A stretch of DNA of 64,000 bases, taken from CBDFHF01 sp965247565. Lineage in GTDB: Bacteria; Pseudomonadota; Gammaproteobacteria; Methylococcales; Methylomonadaceae. Positions 9,301 to 19,263 of the stretch are shown here, one piece after another. The stretch lies in contig CBDFHF010000001.1 in assembly GCA_965247565.1 (NCBI GenBank), positions 620,001 through 684,000 on the forward strand, written 5' to 3'. The first letter of the stretch is position 1, and the number at the start of each line of letters is the position of its first letter. Below the pieces are notes generated by a model that saw only the letters and a list, made by a program, of their open reading frames with translations, was not told the origin of the DNA and did no database searches. The translations under genes were made by a program, and so were the position numbers.

Positions 9301-12300
9301 TGAATGGAGCTAGTGAGGGTTTCGCTATCGTACGATACAACGTGGATGGTAGTTTGGACTCTTCGTTTGGGGCAGGTGGTAAAGTCACGGTCGGCGTTGG
9401 GGTCAGCACTGACGAAGCCCACGCCGTAACCATTCAATCCGATGGAAAAATTTTGGTTGCTGGAAACAGTCATAACGGAAGCAGTATGGACTTCGCCGTT
9501 ATTCGTCTAAATACCGATGGCAGTTTGGATACGGATTTTTCCGGTGATGGTAAAGTCATGGTTGATTTTGCTGGTAGCACAGAGGATGTTCAATCTGTAA
9601 TTGTTCAGTCTGATGGCAAAATTATTGTTGGTGGAACGAGTAACAGCCTTTTTGCAATGATTCGGATAAATACCGATGGTATCCTTGATGAATCCTTTGG
9701 CACTCTCGGAAGAGTCACCACTGATGCAACCGCTGCATCCGATTCAGGTTATTCGCTTGCCTTACAAACCGATGGAAAAATCCTTTTGGCGGGGGCTGGA
9801 AACAACAATTTTGTTTTAGCGCGCTATAACAGCAACGGCTCTGTGGATACCAGTTTTGGTTTAAGCGGAAAAGTGGAAACCGATTTAGCAGGAGGCTTTG
9901 ATGTAGCCCGCTCCGTGATTGTGCAAAGCGATGGAACAATTTTAGTGAGCGGCTACGGCAGCTCGGATTTCGCACTTATGCGTTTTACATCAGGTGGTTT
10001 GTTAGATGCCAATTTTGGCGTTAATGGCAAAGTACAAACTGATATCAGCGGCTCAGACTTAGCCTTAGAGATGGTGTTACAGCCAGATGGCAAAATTATC
10101 TTGGGCGGCTACAACGGCAGTTTCAATATCACATTGGTACGTTATAACGCAGACGGATCATTGGATACCAGTTTTGGCAGTAATGGCAAAGTAACGACAA
10201 CTATTTCATCTGGCTCATTTATTGAAGGCTTAGCTGTCAGACCAGACGGGCGAATCTTAGCGGGAGTGACTGCAACCGTAGGCGGTAATCGCGATTTTGG
10301 CATAATTAGCTATCTTCCTGATGGCAGTATCGACCCGCTATTTAATACGAGCACTATCACCAATACCTTAGATGCTACGTCCACCTATATCGAAAATGGT
10401 TCAGCAGTTATTTTGGATAGCAATGTCAAAATTTTTGATTCTGAGCTATCCCTTAGTAATTTTGATGGTGCAACACTAACGCTTGCACGAAATGGTGGCG
10501 CTAATCCTTATGACGCTTTAGCCTTCGATGGCTTAACAGTAACCGTAAGCGGTGCGAATGTCTATGTGAGTGGTACTTTGGTTGGTACATACGCTTACTC
10601 TGGCGGCGAGATGAGCATTTCCTTTAATACTAATGCGACACAGTCCCGTATCAACACCTTGATGCAGAATATTGTCTACTGGAATTGGAGCGATGCCCCA
10701 CCCGCCAGCGTCCAAATTAACTGGACATTCAGCGATGGTAATACCGGTGCGCAAGGGGCAGGCGTTGCGTTGATAGCCACAGGTAGCACGACTGTGACTA
10801 TTTTCTCAGTTAATGATGCGCCCTCCGGTACGAATAAAACCGTAACGACTACGGAAGATACGACGTATATCTTCAGCTTGTCGGATTTTGGCTTCAGCGA
10901 TACCGATGGTAATGCTTTTGCCGCAGTCTGGTTCGATACCTTGCCCGGTCAAGGAACACTTAAATGGAATGGAGTCGCTTTTTCCGCTGGAAATTTTGTA
11001 AATGCATATGATATTAGTATCGGATTACTAACCTATGTGCCTGCAGCTAATGCTTCTGGAACAGCCGTTGCCAGCTTTACCTTCAGGGTGCAAGATGATG
11101 GCGGCACCGCCAGTGGTGGAATTGACAACGATCCAAGCGCGAATACTATTGCTATTAATATTACGGCAGTTAACGACGCGCCCATGGCAACCAACCTGAG
11201 TACTCCTGAAACCTATACCGAAGACACTGCGCTGAACCTGACCGATATCGTGATCAGCGATGCCGACAGCGCCACAGTGACGGCAACTTTAACTTTGTCA
11301 AATACCTCTGCGGGTAGCCTGAACACCGCCACCGTCGGTACTGTTACCTCGACTTATACCGCAGGTACGGGTGTATGGACGGCCAGCGGCGCAATTGCCG
11401 ATGTTAATGCCTTATTGGCTGGGTTGACTTTCACCCCAGCGGCTAATTTCAACAGCAGCTTCACCATCTCCACCAGCATAAATGACGGTACGGCAACCTT
11501 AACCGGCAGTAAGGCTATGACCGGCACGGCTGTAAATGACGCTCCGGTCTTTAGCGGTCTGGATAATACACCCACCTTCATCGAAAATGGTTCAGCCGTC
11601 GTGCTGGACAGCAACGTCACCGTGAGTGACGTCGAAATGAGCGCCGATGACAGTTTTTCTGGCAACGCGCTGATTCTGAGACGGAACGGCGGCGAAAATA
11701 GCCAGGATGTTTTCAGTGCCAGCGGCACGCTGAGCTCACTGACCCAGGGCGGCAACTTGGTTGTAGGCGGTATCACTGTCGGCAATGTCATCACCAACAG
11801 CGGTGGCCTGTTGGTGCTATCCTTCAATGGCAACGCCACGAACGCGCGGGTCAATTCGGTTTTACAGCAGATCGCCTACAGTAACACCAGTGACACGCCA
11901 CAGGCCAGCGTACAGATTAACTGGGTCTTTAGAGATCACGTGAGTCAAATAGTGGAAGCTACCGGTAGCACTACGGTTAACATTACCGCCGTCAACGATG
12001 CGCCGACCGCGACCAACTTAAGCTCGGCGGAAACCTACACCGAAGACACCCCGCTCAACTTCACCGACATAGTCATCAGCGATGTCGACAGTGCCACGGT
12101 AACCGCCACAATAACCCTATCCAATCCAGCGGCGGGCAGCCTGAATACCGCTATGTCTGGTTTTGTTCTATCAGCCTATGATGGCACTACCGGCGTGTGG
12201 ACCGCCAGCGGCGCGGTGGCTGATGTTAATATTTTATTGGCCGGATTGACTTTCACCCCATCCGCTAATTTCAACGGCAACTTTACTATAGCCACCAGCG

Positions 12301-15300
12301 TAAGCGACGGCTCGACGACTGTTACCGGCAGCAAGGCCATGACTGGCACCGCCATCAACGACGCGCCGGTTGCCGTTAGCGATCCAACTGCATTCTCTTC
12401 GCAAGTGCTCGCGAATCAACCTGTCGGATACTGGCGCCTTGGCGAAACCTCAGGAACAATAGCGACCAACCTGGGCTCATTGGGAACCGATGGCAACTAT
12501 TCCGGCCCAACCCTCGGAGTAACTGGCGCCATTGCGGGTAACACCGCAGCAAACTTTGATGGCGTCAACGACAGTGTCAACCTGGGTACGTTCGATGTGA
12601 ACGGTACTGGGCTAACCATGACCGCTTGGTTCAATGCCGATGACTTTGACACACATGACCAAAGACTCATCTCGAAAGCCCTATCGACGGGCTCGAATCA
12701 GGCACAAGACCACTGGTGGATGCTCAGTACCATGCAAAGCGGCAGCGACTATGTTCTCCGTCTTCGTGTACAAGCTGGTGGGACAACAGACACTTTAATC
12801 GCCAGTTCTGGAGCGCTGTCGGCGAATCAATGGAATTTTGCTGCAGCAACCTACGATCAGACGACTGGCTCAATGCAGTTGTACCTGAACGGAACACTGG
12901 TCGGGAGTAAGACGCACAGCACAGGTGGCGCCGTTAATACCGATCCAACGCAAACGGTTATGATTGGAGCAAACCCCAACGGTTACGGTTACTTTGACGG
13001 TCGCATCGACGAAGTTGCTGTCTTCGATAAGGCTATTAGTCAATCGCAATTACAGGCCATATATAACTCGACTGCTGGAGCTTATAGTGTTGAAGAAGAC
13101 GGCACGTTAAGCGTTACAGCTGCACAAGGTGTTCTTGCGAATGACAGCGATATGGATAACAATCCTTTAACGGCCGAGCTGGTGACCGGGCCAAGCAACG
13201 CCACTTCCTTCACGCTGAATGCAGATGGATCGTTTATTTACACGCCTAACACAGACTTCAATGGAACGGACTCATTTACTTACCGCGCGAAAGATGGCTC
13301 TTTAAACTCCAACGTGGCGACGGTGACGATCAACGTTACATCTGTAAACGATGTTCCCACCGCGACCATAGTTCCAACAGCTTACGCCGCAACCGAACAA
13401 ACCAACCTTAATCTGCATGGAACAGGCCTCAGCATTTCAGATAGTGATGCAGGTAATTCAGGTGTTCAAGCCATTATTTCTGTTGTATCGGGAACATTGA
13501 CCGCAACGGCCGGAACTACTGGCGTTTCAATATCGGGTTCCGGTTCATCAAATATCATTCTGACAGGAACAGTAACTCAGATTAACAATTTACTCGCTGG
13601 CAATCTGAGTGGCACTTTAGGATATCTCAATAATTCTGATGTACCGCTGGCCAGCGATACCTTAACTTTACAAGTTAATGATCAGGGAAATACAGGCTCA
13701 GGCGGTGCATTAGCCAGTTCCGATACGGCAGTCATTAATATGACTGCTATTAACGATGCCCCGGTAAACACAATCGTTGGGGCTGGCACCATTGTAGCGG
13801 AGGATAGTGTTATCCAACTATTGGGGTCAGTTTCTGTTATAGACGCCGATGCCGGCTCGGGCATTTTCACTGTTACCTTGTCAGTTTCTTCTGCCGCAGG
13901 TACTTTGTCAGCAGTTTCCGGAAGCGGAGTGACGATAAGCGGATCCGGAAGTGCTTCATTGGTTCTTACAGGAACACTGTTAGATATTAATAATTACTTT
14001 GCATCTTCAAGTAATGCTCCGGTGTTTACGGCGACAGCCGACTTTAATGGCCCTGTCTCATTCACTGTTCTAACTAGCGATAACGCAAGTTCAGTCAGCG
14101 GAGGCGCTTTGACTGACACAGATACGATTAATGGATCCATATTGGCAGTCGCAGATATTACCGATGATAGTGCCGCAACTAATGAGGACAATTCAGTTAC
14201 CTTTGCACCTCTTGTCAACGATTCATTTGAAAATTCAAACCGTATTATTAGTCATATTAACGGTGCCTTGATTGCAACTGGAGGCGCTGCGGCAGTGACA
14301 GGCGGGAGCGTTATGCTCAATGGTGATGGCTCACTTACTTTTACGCCAACTGCAAATTATCATGGTAATCCTAGCTTTACTTATACGGTAACTTCTGGTG
14401 GCTCCACCGAAACAGCAACGGTTAATATTACTGTAAATGCTATCGCAGACGCCCCTTCTGTAACCAACGCCACCACTAATGAAGACACCCAAACTTCATC
14501 CGGACTTGTGATATCCCGTAACATCAATGACAGCTCTGAAGTTACCTACTTCAAAATAACCGGAATTACAGGTGGGACGCTCTATCAAACTAATGGCACA
14601 ACGGTAATTCACAATGGTGACTTTATAAGCTTCGCGCAAGGCAGCGCCGGGTTGAAGTTTACGCCTACTTTAAATTCGACCAGTAACGGTAGTTTTACCG
14701 TTCAGTCATCAACGTCAAATAATGATTCCGGGCTTGGTAGCGGCACAAGTACAGCAACCATTACGATTAATCCAATTAACGATGCGCCAGACGTTACGAC
14801 GAATGGTAACTATTCCATCACGACCAATGAAAATACTCCATCAACAGGCGTTGCTGTTAGCACAGTAATTGTGAATGGACCATCAGGTTCTGTTGGATAC
14901 AGTGACGTGGATATAGGCGCACAAAAAGGTATGGCGGTCATCGATAAAACGGGGAACGGTAACTGGCAATTCTCCACAGATGGCTCAAATTGGATACCCT
15001 TTGGTGCAGTATCCAATACCAACGCTCTTTTGCTTGATGGTGACACGCAAATTCGCTATGTACCTGATGGTCTTAATAGTGAAACAGCCATCCTGCAAAT
15101 ACGAGGATGGGATCAATCCACAGGCAGTGCTTCTTCAAATACAAATGCTTCTTACGGCGATGCCACCTTAACAAACTTTGACCACGCCTATTCTTACGAG
15201 ATAGCCAGAGTCACTGCTACTGTCACGGCGATAAACGATACCCCGACCGATATTTCGCCAAATTCATTCAGCGTCAATGAGAATGTCAATACAAGCGGCG

Positions 15301-18300
15301 GCTACGCCGTTGGTACGCTCACCACGACAGATGCAGATAGTGGAGACACATTCACCCTTTCGATCACGGGCGGAACAGACGCAGCCAAGTTTTCGATTAG
15401 TGGCGGTAACCAGTTAATGCTGACCGATGCTGTGCTGAATTACGAGACAAAGCCGAGCTACTCCGTCATGGTTCGCTCGACCGATGCAGCAGGAGCCTAC
15501 TACGAGGAGACATTGACCATTAACGTCAACGATGTTAACGAAACGCCTGGAGTTTCGCTGAGCAACGTCGTTTCAAACCTGCCGGAAAATACCGATACCT
15601 CTGCCGGAATAAAGCTCGCGGATATCGTCATCACTGATGATGCCTTAGGCACCAACAATTTGACGTTAATGGGAGCGGATGCAGGAGCATTCGAACTCGT
15701 CGGCACTGAACTCCGTTTAAAAGCGGGAACTTCGCTCAATTTTGAAGCGAAGACTTCGTTCGATGTGACCATCCAAGTGGACGATGCTAATATCGGTGGC
15801 TCACCTGATGGTTTCGTTGACTTTACGCTTGCCATTACGGACGTTGACGAATTTGACGTCACGACACCTATCGACGTCAATGCAGCTGCGAATACGGTAG
15901 CCGAAAATGCAATGGTCGGTACAGTAGTTGGCATAACTGCGTTTGCTAGCGATGCCGATGCGACGATCAATGCTATCACCTATTCGCTGGATGACAATGC
16001 CGGTGGCCGCTTTACGATAGACGTCAACACAGGCGTCGTGACCGTTGCTGATAGTAATCTGCTCAACTACGAAGCGGCCACGTTACATAACATTACCCTA
16101 CGTGCCACTTCCGCTGATAGTTCATTTGCGACGCAGTCTTTTAACATCCATCTGACCGATGTTAATGAGAGCACGATCAGCGCTGTCAGCGATGGCAACA
16201 TGATCGTCAACACGGTTCTAGAAAATGCCAGTAACGGAACGCCGGTCGGCATTACCGGTCTAGCTACTGATCCCGATGGTTCCGATACGGTGACTTACAG
16301 CCTGGATGACAATGCCGGTGGTCGGTTCACCATTGAAGCCAATACAGGCATCGTGTCGGTCAACAGCGCCATCGACCGCGAAGCGGCCGCATCTTACAAC
16401 ATTACGATTCGAGCCAGCAGCAGCGACACGTCGACAACAACCCAGGCGTTCACAATCAACATCGGCGATGTCAACGAGTTCACAATCAGTTCCATTACGG
16501 ACTCTGATGTCAGTGCTAACTCAGTGGTCGAGAACGCCACCATCGGAACGGTAGTTAATATCACTGGCTTGGCAACTGACAGCGACGCAACGACCAACGC
16601 CATCACCTATAGCCTGTTCGATGATGACTCGGGACGCTTTGCCATCGATGCAAACACCGGTGTGGTGACAGTAGCCGGGGCCATTAATCGCGAGACGGAC
16701 GGAGCAAGTCGCAATATTACTATTAGAGCTACTTCTTCCGATGCTTCGCATAGCGATCAGACATTCTCCATCGCTATTGCCGATGCAAACGAATTGAATG
16801 TATCTGCTCCGACTGATACAAATACAGCTACAAACGCAGTGGATGAAAATGTTGCCACTGGAACGCTAGTTGGTATTACGGCCATTGCGAGTGATGCGGA
16901 TGCAACAACGAATGGTGTGACTTACACCTTATTTGATGATGCGGGTGGCCGGTTTGCGATCGATTCAGCCACGGGTGTGGTCACCGTTGCGGATGGCACC
17001 TTGCTCAACTTCGAAACAGCGACTTCGCACAATATTACCGTGCGAGCAACCTCGGCAGATGGTTCGACTAGCCATTCGATCTTTACTATTAATGTAAACG
17101 ATGTCGATGAGTTGGATGTTAGCACGCCTGTTGACGTCAATTCGTTAATAAACTCGGTCGCTGAGAATGCATCAGTTGGAGCTGTTGTTGGCATCACCGC
17201 GTTTGCCCAGGATCAAGACGGTGCAACCAACACGATTACATATACGTTGGATAACGATGCGGGTGGTCTGTTTGCTATAGACAGTTCCACTGGTGTAGTT
17301 ACCGTGGCGGTTGATGGAAGGTTCGATTATGAGGTCGCGGCATCGCATGCTATTACCGTACGGGCAACTTCAGACGATGGTTCATTTAGCTCTGCAGTTT
17401 TTACAATTAATGTCACTGACGTTAACGAAGCCCCGCTCGGAAGCGTGATGATCTCGGGTAAGCCAACGGAAGGCCAAATCCTGAGCGTCAGCAATAATTT
17501 GGTGGACAGCGATGGACTGGGCGTGATTACTTATACCTGGAAAGCCGATGGTAATGCGATAGGTCTTGGCACTACCTTAATCTTAACCGAAGCCGAAGTG
17601 GGCAAAACTATTACAGTCGTGGCCAGTTATACCGACGGTCATGGCAGCAACGAAAGCGTAAGCAGTTTACCAACTGTCGCCGTGATTAACGTCAACGACT
17701 CGCCCACCGTGGCAAATGCCATTATTGATCAATCGACCATCGAAGACAGTACTTTTACGTTTCAAATCCCAGCCAATACTTTTTTCGATGTGGATGCAGG
17801 AGATACCCTGGCATACAGTGCGACTGGTCTTCCAGACTGGTTGAGCTTTGATGCGGCAACGCGGACTTTTTCAGGTACACCGGCCAATGCTGATGTGGGT
17901 GTAATAACTCTCCGAGTCACCGCTACTGATACTAGTTTCGCTTCGGTGTCTGATGAGTTCACCTTGACCATTGCCAACAGCAATGATGTTCCGGTTACCG
18001 GCCCGATTAACTTGTCTGCTATTAATGAAGATAGCGGCGCACGAGTCATCACTGAAGTCGACTTACTGGCGAATACCTACGATATCGACGGCGATGAACT
18101 AACCGTAACCGGTTTAACCATTACTAGCGGTAGAGGTTCGTTGCTGGACAACGGCAATGGCACCTGGACTTATAGCCCGGCAGTTGATGATGATACGCTG
18201 GTAAATTTTAGTTTTAGCGTTTCTGATGGTCAGCAATCCATTGAAGGTAATGCCAGTCTTGATATTTTGCCAGTGAATGATTTACCAATGGCTGTTGAAA

Positions 18301-19247
18301 CGAATGTTAGAACTACTATCGACAAAAGCTACTCTGGTAGTTTACCCACTGCGACGGACGTTGATGGCGATTCGCTCAGCTATGCGTTGCGTGAGCAGGC
18401 TAGCCATGGGCTTGTGATTGTCAACAAGGATGGTAGCTTCAGCTATACTCCACACAGCAAGTTTAGTGGTGAAGACCGGTTTACCTACAGTGTCTCTGAC
18501 GGAAACGGTGGCGTAGCCATTAAAACCATGACATTCGTTATTGAAGAAGCCGCAGGCGGGGCAGGGACTATTTTTGTTGGTCCTAATCCCAATGAGACCG
18601 ATGCAGAGACGGTTGAAAGAATTATTCCGGGCAACCCTTTCGATGTGGGTGGTAGTAACAATAATATTAATGACATTCTTATTAAAACTGAGGTTACTGA
18701 TCTTAAATCGATTGTTTTAAATAATACTGCGCCTAAAAACGCTGAGCAATTCTTGAATGGTTGGCAAATCAATCAGGTTATAGATGGGCAAAGAGAAGAG
18801 ACTGATGAACGGAGACAGAAAGCCAATAAGAACTTTATTGTCCCGGAATCTGGTTTTGAATTATGGCTAAAACAGCAAAAAAGTCTGAATCTCGAAAATT
18901 TGATTGTTGATAGTACATTTAATCTGGAGTCAGATCTCAAAGCAACAGATGCATTGCGGAGTAACATCGAGCTGATGAAATCCCAAATGGATGCGAGTAA
19001 AAATGTTACGGATAAAGCAGATGTTGAAATTGAATTTGTTGCCGGCACTACGTTAAGCATTACGGCAGGGGTTGTTACCTGGGTGCTTCGGGGCGGAGCT
19101 TTGATGTCAAGTCTGTTGTCTTCGGTGTCCTTGTTTAAACAATTCGATCCATTAGCTGTTGTTTTTAAAGCGCCGGATAAGACTCATGAAAAACCAACGG
19201 AAGTTGATGAAGATGAGGTTGAATCAATGTTTGAAGACCATCACTAG
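6369..19247 (+). CDS. Giant LEPR-XLL / DUF4347 repeat surface protein
   Basis: The protein has 4292 residues. The N-terminus carries the LEPR-XLL-type motif ELEPRQLYSA (~residue 17-26), then a DUF4347 domain (~70-230; VFIDTNVKNYQELL, DILIYGCNFGQ). A SLREAI-type start at ~255 leads into a right-handed beta-helix with predicted pectin-lyase fold (to ~590). Then come a cadherin-like stretch, a LamG/concanavalin-like domain (~715-915), seven delta-60 beta-propeller repeats (LQIDGKMVVVG type, ~950-1320), further cadherin/VCBS-like domains, a second LamG (~2010-2235), and five tandem cadherin repeats of ~105 residues (~3170-3690; ENASVGAVVGITAFA type). The last ~230 residues are non-repetitive, with one membrane helix near 4230-4255 (TWVLRGGALMSSLLSSVSLF), the motif FDPLAVV and an acidic tail. 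A surface adhesin anchored at the C-terminus is the likely role. No RTX repeats are seen. Confidence 0.9.
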   Translation: MHPKHLARYQAEAVLEELEPRQLYSAGIEGVLNQQPIVELAIHQEVNAPTHQAAPINISETAATDSKRNELVFIDTNVKNYQELLNDILSQNSDDRNIEVILLDKTESGIDQISNTLANRNDVDAIHLIAEGNKAELHLGNSFLNQDSINGTYADSWRKISESLSADADILIYGCNFGQDEAGQKAMQTIANLTGADIAASANRTGHALESADWTLEANLGLIETKLVISESAQQAWQGSLAAITVDTFSDILDGADGKISLREAIIAANNTAGSDTIILGTGTYQLSIAGQWENGGTTGDLDILSDITITGNGIGSTIIHGGGIERVFDVVSGTLYLNRLEITGASSPDSGGGINVNSGATVNIDHVDVHHNTTSGQPGGGVSNQGTFTATDSLIRNNQSGSNVGSGLYNTGTATLTRVSVVNNTGGNSGGGIRQASGTLTLTNVTVSGNSVLHGGAGIEITGGSATISYSTIANNDASNNGDGGGINMTGGSATISNSIVVNNVARWTGNDIYGAVTSGGYNIIESSNGFTVAGTDITGNDAGLGALSLDANSGQYVHALSAGSSAINVASGGVPATDQRGVTRTGSADIGAYELAAAAPIPPSNTVPPAQTTIEDTAKVFSAANGNQISITDADAAGGSNEITLNVTNGTLTLSGVAGLTFVSGDGTADTTMTFRGTANDINTALNGLSYTPTANYSGSATLTLRALDSTLVSLNIDANLQSRYMFDNNVNDVAAGTAQNGALVGNATFTTDGTRGQVLTLDGSGDSVQINSTFGQPQNVTIGGWVNLLSTNGRSEFISINDRLSISQGNTGGVKGSVQVGAGSWIDLRSNQFITGKGWHHVMYVFDGASDVHTLYIDGVQVATATNTDTIYYTGATTTYIGQHPTNTSWNLNGKVDDVRIYNRALSGSEVAYLASGLSLQDVDTVAITVTPVNDVPTFSSGTGNVTTSISSGDDWARAMALQIDGKMVVVGYALNGASEGFAIVRYNVDGSLDSSFGAGGKVTVGVGVSTDEAHAVTIQSDGKILVAGNSHNGSSMDFAVIRLNTDGSLDTDFSGDGKVMVDFAGSTEDVQSVIVQSDGKIIVGGTSNSLFAMIRINTDGILDESFGTLGRVTTDATAASDSGYSLALQTDGKILLAGAGNNNFVLARYNSNGSVDTSFGLSGKVETDLAGGFDVARSVIVQSDGTILVSGYGSSDFALMRFTSGGLLDANFGVNGKVQTDISGSDLALEMVLQPDGKIILGGYNGSFNITLVRYNADGSLDTSFGSNGKVTTTISSGSFIEGLAVRPDGRILAGVTATVGGNRDFGIISYLPDGSIDPLFNTSTITNTLDATSTYIENGSAVILDSNVKIFDSELSLSNFDGATLTLARNGGANPYDALAFDGLTVTVSGANVYVSGTLVGTYAYSGGEMSISFNTNATQSRINTLMQNIVYWNWSDAPPASVQINWTFSDGNTGAQGAGVALIATGSTTVTIFSVNDAPSGTNKTVTTTEDTTYIFSLSDFGFSDTDGNAFAAVWFDTLPGQGTLKWNGVAFSAGNFVNAYDISIGLLTYVPAANASGTAVASFTFRVQDDGGTASGGIDNDPSANTIAINITAVNDAPMATNLSTPETYTEDTALNLTDIVISDADSATVTATLTLSNTSAGSLNTATVGTVTSTYTAGTGVWTASGAIADVNALLAGLTFTPAANFNSSFTISTSINDGTATLTGSKAMTGTAVNDAPVFSGLDNTPTFIENGSAVVLDSNVTVSDVEMSADDSFSGNALILRRNGGENSQDVFSASGTLSSLTQGGNLVVGGITVGNVITNSGGLLVLSFNGNATNARVNSVLQQIAYSNTSDTPQASVQINWVFRDHVSQIVEATGSTTVNITAVNDAPTATNLSSAETYTEDTPLNFTDIVISDVDSATVTATITLSNPAAGSLNTAMSGFVLSAYDGTTGVWTASGAVADVNILLAGLTFTPSANFNGNFTIATSVSDGSTTVTGSKAMTGTAINDAPVAVSDPTAFSSQVLANQPVGYWRLGETSGTIATNLGSLGTDGNYSGPTLGVTGAIAGNTAANFDGVNDSVNLGTFDVNGTGLTMTAWFNADDFDTHDQRLISKALSTGSNQAQDHWWMLSTMQSGSDYVLRLRVQAGGTTDTLIASSGALSANQWNFAAATYDQTTGSMQLYLNGTLVGSKTHSTGGAVNTDPTQTVMIGANPNGYGYFDGRIDEVAVFDKAISQSQLQAIYNSTAGAYSVEEDGTLSVTAAQGVLANDSDMDNNPLTAELVTGPSNATSFTLNADGSFIYTPNTDFNGTDSFTYRAKDGSLNSNVATVTINVTSVNDVPTATIVPTAYAATEQTNLNLHGTGLSISDSDAGNSGVQAIISVVSGTLTATAGTTGVSISGSGSSNIILTGTVTQINNLLAGNLSGTLGYLNNSDVPLASDTLTLQVNDQGNTGSGGALASSDTAVINMTAINDAPVNTIVGAGTIVAEDSVIQLLGSVSVIDADAGSGIFTVTLSVSSAAGTLSAVSGSGVTISGSGSASLVLTGTLLDINNYFASSSNAPVFTATADFNGPVSFTVLTSDNASSVSGGALTDTDTINGSILAVADITDDSAATNEDNSVTFAPLVNDSFENSNRIISHINGALIATGGAAAVTGGSVMLNGDGSLTFTPTANYHGNPSFTYTVTSGGSTETATVNITVNAIADAPSVTNATTNEDTQTSSGLVISRNINDSSEVTYFKITGITGGTLYQTNGTTVIHNGDFISFAQGSAGLKFTPTLNSTSNGSFTVQSSTSNNDSGLGSGTSTATITINPINDAPDVTTNGNYSITTNENTPSTGVAVSTVIVNGPSGSVGYSDVDIGAQKGMAVIDKTGNGNWQFSTDGSNWIPFGAVSNTNALLLDGDTQIRYVPDGLNSETAILQIRGWDQSTGSASSNTNASYGDATLTNFDHAYSYEIARVTATVTAINDTPTDISPNSFSVNENVNTSGGYAVGTLTTTDADSGDTFTLSITGGTDAAKFSISGGNQLMLTDAVLNYETKPSYSVMVRSTDAAGAYYEETLTINVNDVNETPGVSLSNVVSNLPENTDTSAGIKLADIVITDDALGTNNLTLMGADAGAFELVGTELRLKAGTSLNFEAKTSFDVTIQVDDANIGGSPDGFVDFTLAITDVDEFDVTTPIDVNAAANTVAENAMVGTVVGITAFASDADATINAITYSLDDNAGGRFTIDVNTGVVTVADSNLLNYEAATLHNITLRATSADSSFATQSFNIHLTDVNESTISAVSDGNMIVNTVLENASNGTPVGITGLATDPDGSDTVTYSLDDNAGGRFTIEANTGIVSVNSAIDREAAASYNITIRASSSDTSTTTQAFTINIGDVNEFTISSITDSDVSANSVVENATIGTVVNITGLATDSDATTNAITYSLFDDDSGRFAIDANTGVVTVAGAINRETDGASRNITIRATSSDASHSDQTFSIAIADANELNVSAPTDTNTATNAVDENVATGTLVGITAIASDADATTNGVTYTLFDDAGGRFAIDSATGVVTVADGTLLNFETATSHNITVRATSADGSTSHSIFTINVNDVDELDVSTPVDVNSLINSVAENASVGAVVGITAFAQDQDGATNTITYTLDNDAGGLFAIDSSTGVVTVAVDGRFDYEVAASHAITVRATSDDGSFSSAVFTINVTDVNEAPLGSVMISGKPTEGQILSVSNNLVDSDGLGVITYTWKADGNAIGLGTTLILTEAEVGKTITVVASYTDGHGSNESVSSLPTVAVINVNDSPTVANAIIDQSTIEDSTFTFQIPANTFFDVDAGDTLAYSATGLPDWLSFDAATRTFSGTPANADVGVITLRVTATDTSFASVSDEFTLTIANSNDVPVTGPINLSAINEDSGARVITEVDLLANTYDIDGDELTVTGLTITSGRGSLLDNGNGTWTYSPAVDDDTLVNFSFSVSDGQQSIEGNASLDILPVNDLPMAVETNVRTTIDKSYSGSLPTATDVDGDSLSYALREQASHGLVIVNKDGSFSYTPHSKFSGEDRFTYSVSDGNGGVAIKTMTFVIEEAAGGAGTIFVGPNPNETDAETVERIIPGNPFDVGGSNNNINDILIKTEVTDLKSIVLNNTAPKNAEQFLNGWQINQVIDGQREETDERRQKANKNFIVPESGFELWLKQQKSLNLENLIVDSTFNLESDLKATDALRSNIELMKSQMDASKNVTDKADVEIEFVAGTTLSITAGVVTWVLRGGALMSSLLSSVSLFKQFDPLAVVFKAPDKTHEKPTEVDEDEVESMFEDHH
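11170..12375 (+). repeat. Near-duplicate cadherin-type modules inside the giant gene
   Basis: Two stretches about 830 bp apart (~11,170-11,545 and ~12,000-12,375) encode nearly the same module. Shared strings are TEDT.LN.TDIVISD, SATVTAT.TLSN and TGSKAMTGTA.NDAP. The ENGSAV.LDSNV module also occurs twice (~10,390 and ~11,580). The high similarity suggests fairly recent internal duplication. Confidence 0.75.
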
Positions 19248-19263
19248 CAAATGATTTCTGTCA

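Noticed and set aside
9220..10330. Regularly spaced repeats suggesting a CRISPR array
   Set aside because: The repeats are translated delta-60 protein modules of ~50 residues, without constant direct repeats or unique spacers.
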